The notes under the pieces were generated by a model. The model worked only from the letters and a program-made list of their open reading frames with translations, did no database searches and was not told the origin of the DNA. Positions 62,317-64,000 of a stretch of 64,000 nucleotides of DNA are shown here, piece after piece. Each line of letters opens with the position of its first letter. Position 1 is the stretch's first letter. Origin of the DNA: Laguncularia racemosa. Lineage: Eukaryota; Streptophyta; Magnoliopsida; Myrtales; Combretaceae. The stretch is taken from contig JBBMOL010000140.1 in NCBI GenBank assembly GCA_037954665.1, positions 1,922,001-1,986,000 on the forward strand. The letters are read 5' to 3'. The position numbers were made by a program, and so were the translations under genes.

Positions 62317-63197
62317 CTACTTTCGAGCTAACCTAGTGCTACTGATAGGATAACAAAACCAATTGTCCAGAGCCAGATGCTGGTTGGACGTGCGGGGGAT
62401 TGATTTCCCTTTTTTGGCGTCACCCTCACTTATCTGAGGCTCTTGAATAATGTTTGCCTTTCGGAAAGATTGTTGGAGAGGTGGGATGCATATCTGGGTG
62501 TCGATCAGCTTCCCCTTCATTCTGCCTTTAACATCTTTTGTTTGCGCTTCTTCTGCGGCCGTATGAATGTACCCAATGTTAGTGTTGTTGCCGCTGTTTG
62601 CCATTTTTGTCTTGAACGTGTGCAAATTGGGCTTCTGGGAGGGTTCAATTGCTTGGGAGCTATTTTGATACCTGGCGCGCATTTTGTTTTGTTTTTTTTT
62701 TTTGTTTTAGTGTAATGTATGCAAAATGATATGCATGTGTCACGCGGATTCTAAAAATAAAAGGGTTGACAACTGATTGACAATGAAATATTGAAACTTT
62801 ACTTTTATTAATATTGAAAATTTTGAACTTCGATAATCAAAATAAAAGATTACAAATAATGATCTATTTCCTAACTCTTTTAGTCTTCTGTTGTGGAGGC
62901 TCAGACTTCCTATTGATGACAGCTTCTAATTCTTTGACTTTGGCTTTGGAGTATCTCGCGTGGCCCAATGAAGAAAGCCGCAGGCTCTATTTCTTATAGG
63001 TGGAGCATAGTCCGTACCAAAGGCAAATTCACCTCTATCTTTGTCGGTGAGAGGACGGGGCCGATCTTTTGCTGGATGAAGACCTGCTCCTCTAGGTTGT
63101 ACAAGGTAAACCAATGGTCCAGTACCAATTTTGGGTCTAAAGGTTTGTACACCCGAATTTCTTTGCGGAGGAGACGGTTGATTGCAGTGCTAGCCAT
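62317..63197 (-). pseudogene. Leader open frames of the Tat/Ogre element, possible gag/ORF1 remnants
   Basis: Two short minus-strand frames lie between the primer-binding site and pol: 63197-62994 (67 codons, starts MASTAINRLLRKEIRVYK) and 62682-62317 (121 codons, starts MRARYQNSSQ). Neither shows a gag CCHC knuckle or protease motif. They may be what is left of an ORF1 or gag start after an internal deletion. Function not recognised. Confidence 0.4.
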
Positions 63198-63680
63198 CTA
63201 TTACAATAAGAAACAGCCTAGTTACAAACAGAACTATGAACACGTTACAGGGAAATAGTCCTGAACTCCAAGGACAAAATAACAAACCATTACATTGTCA
63301 TTCAATTGTCAACCCCTTGTGATGTTATGTATGCAAGTAGGTTGGTTCTAACTGGTTCCCGAGCTCTATGGCCTCCCGCATTCTCGAAGAAACGGATCTT
63401 AGGCTATATCAAAACATAGGGTGGGGTAGCCTAATCGGTCCCGAACGGTGAATCAACTCACTTCGCCCGAAACCTACACAATGGCTCCCCGTCTTAGGTT
63501 TCTAGGATGGTCCGGGTTCGACTGCATCCACTCACACACACATATGCATGCAAACCCCTATAGTAAAGAAAATTCAAAATCTAACTAATCCCTGAAAAGT
63601 TAGTAACAGAGTAATAATTGAAACACATTTCTTAAAGAGAACAATTCGAAGATTCAGATGGCTTAGCCTACTGGCATGGG

Positions 63681-63698
63681 TCCCCAGCGGAGTCGCCA
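63681..63698 (-). other. Primer-binding site of the Tat/Ogre element
   Basis: Minus strand TGGCGACTCCGCTGGGGA, three bases after the LTR end. This motif is the one usually seen in Ogre-type elements, where it is attributed to a tRNA-Arg primer (from memory). Confidence 0.8.
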
Positions 63699-63701
63699 TC
63701 C

Positions 63702-64000
63702 TGTCGAGTCTAATTTTTGAATTCCCATTCCTAATCCGATCTAGACTAGACCCTATGCTCATCTAATATAGATCCTCGACTTGAGTTAGGAATTTCGTTT
63801 GATTTTTGGAGTCGCCACCCAACTGTTGTTGGGAAATACTGAATTAAGACTAAAGGAGCGGATTAGTCTTAATTTGGACCACTAGTCGACGTTATTTCCT
63901 TTTTTTCGTTTTTGTGAAAAAAGGAAAAGGGAAAACCAGAGTTTCTAAGTCCGGAGGCTAACCTATTAAAACCTTTACGGTTACCACCTAATCTCCTAAA
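63702..64000 (-). repeat. 5' LTR of the Tat/Ogre element, cut by the window end
   Basis: 299 bp visible, nearly identical to 54718-55016 (about four differences). The remaining roughly 1.8 kb lie outside the window. Confidence 0.92.

Larger units (their letters stand above)
54718..64000 (-). mobile_element. Tat/Ogre-type Ty3/Gypsy element, nested, gag and protease missing; runs past the window end
   Basis: On the minus strand: 5' LTR (63702 to beyond 64000), primer-binding site (63681-63698), a leader with two short open frames, then RT, RNase H, a second RNase H and integrase (62231 down to 58760), a repeat-filled 3' UTR, purine tract and 3' LTR (56829-54718). The internal part is only 6.9 kb and no CCHC or protease motif was found, so it looks like a deletion derivative. 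The first 299 bp of the two LTRs differ at only about four positions, so it is the youngest insertion in the window. Confidence 0.88.

Overview
The window is nuclear DNA of a dicot-like flowering plant. It is AT-rich, its genes have many GT-AG introns, it carries a plastid MinD gene with a transit peptide, and about half of it is LTR-retrotransposon sequence of Ty1/Copia and Ty3/Gypsy type. The species cannot be told from the sequence alone.

Left part (1-28 kb). A LINE relic (1-826) precedes an intact 11-exon glutaminyl-peptide cyclotransferase gene (1771-8713, +). A 7-exon membrane-anchored receptor-like kinase gene follows (10371-25110, +). Its reading frame is intact over 471 codons, but the kinase core has lost the HRD catalytic aspartate (LGN instead) and the DFG phenylalanine, so it is a probable pseudokinase. 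Intron 3 has grown to 11.5 kb because a Copia element (12671-23659, target duplication GTTCC) landed there and a second Copia element (16667-23113, target duplication GGATT) landed inside the first. A GH28 polygalacturonase-like gene lies convergent on the minus strand (25481-27730) and is broken by a one-base deletion.

Middle (28-45 kb). This part holds gene-poor DNA with a decayed Copia fragment (29.8-31.4 kb), a two-exon stub of a MurC-like Mur ligase gene (33208-33770) and a decayed Gypsy element (34701-40372). The Gypsy LTRs start TGATGA and the end of pol runs into the 3' LTR, as in the CRM (centromeric retrotransposon) lineage. The intact single-exon plastid MinD gene (43901-44878, -) follows, with a hAT-like MITE candidate (45122-45765) just upstream of it.

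Right part (45-64 kb). After 4 kb of unrecognised AT-rich DNA comes a minus-strand chromovirus-type Gypsy element (from 49995). Its reverse transcriptase is cut at 54717 by a younger Tat/Ogre-type Gypsy element (54718 to beyond the window end, minus strand). That element has 2.1-kb LTRs, a tRNA-type primer-binding site, two RNase H domains and no recognisable gag or protease. Its 3' UTR is a tandem array of about 45-bp units in which a short hairpin is kept by compensatory base changes. That array, the conserved pseudokinase frame and the A/B-box-like motif pair in the Tat/Ogre LTR are the observations most worth following.
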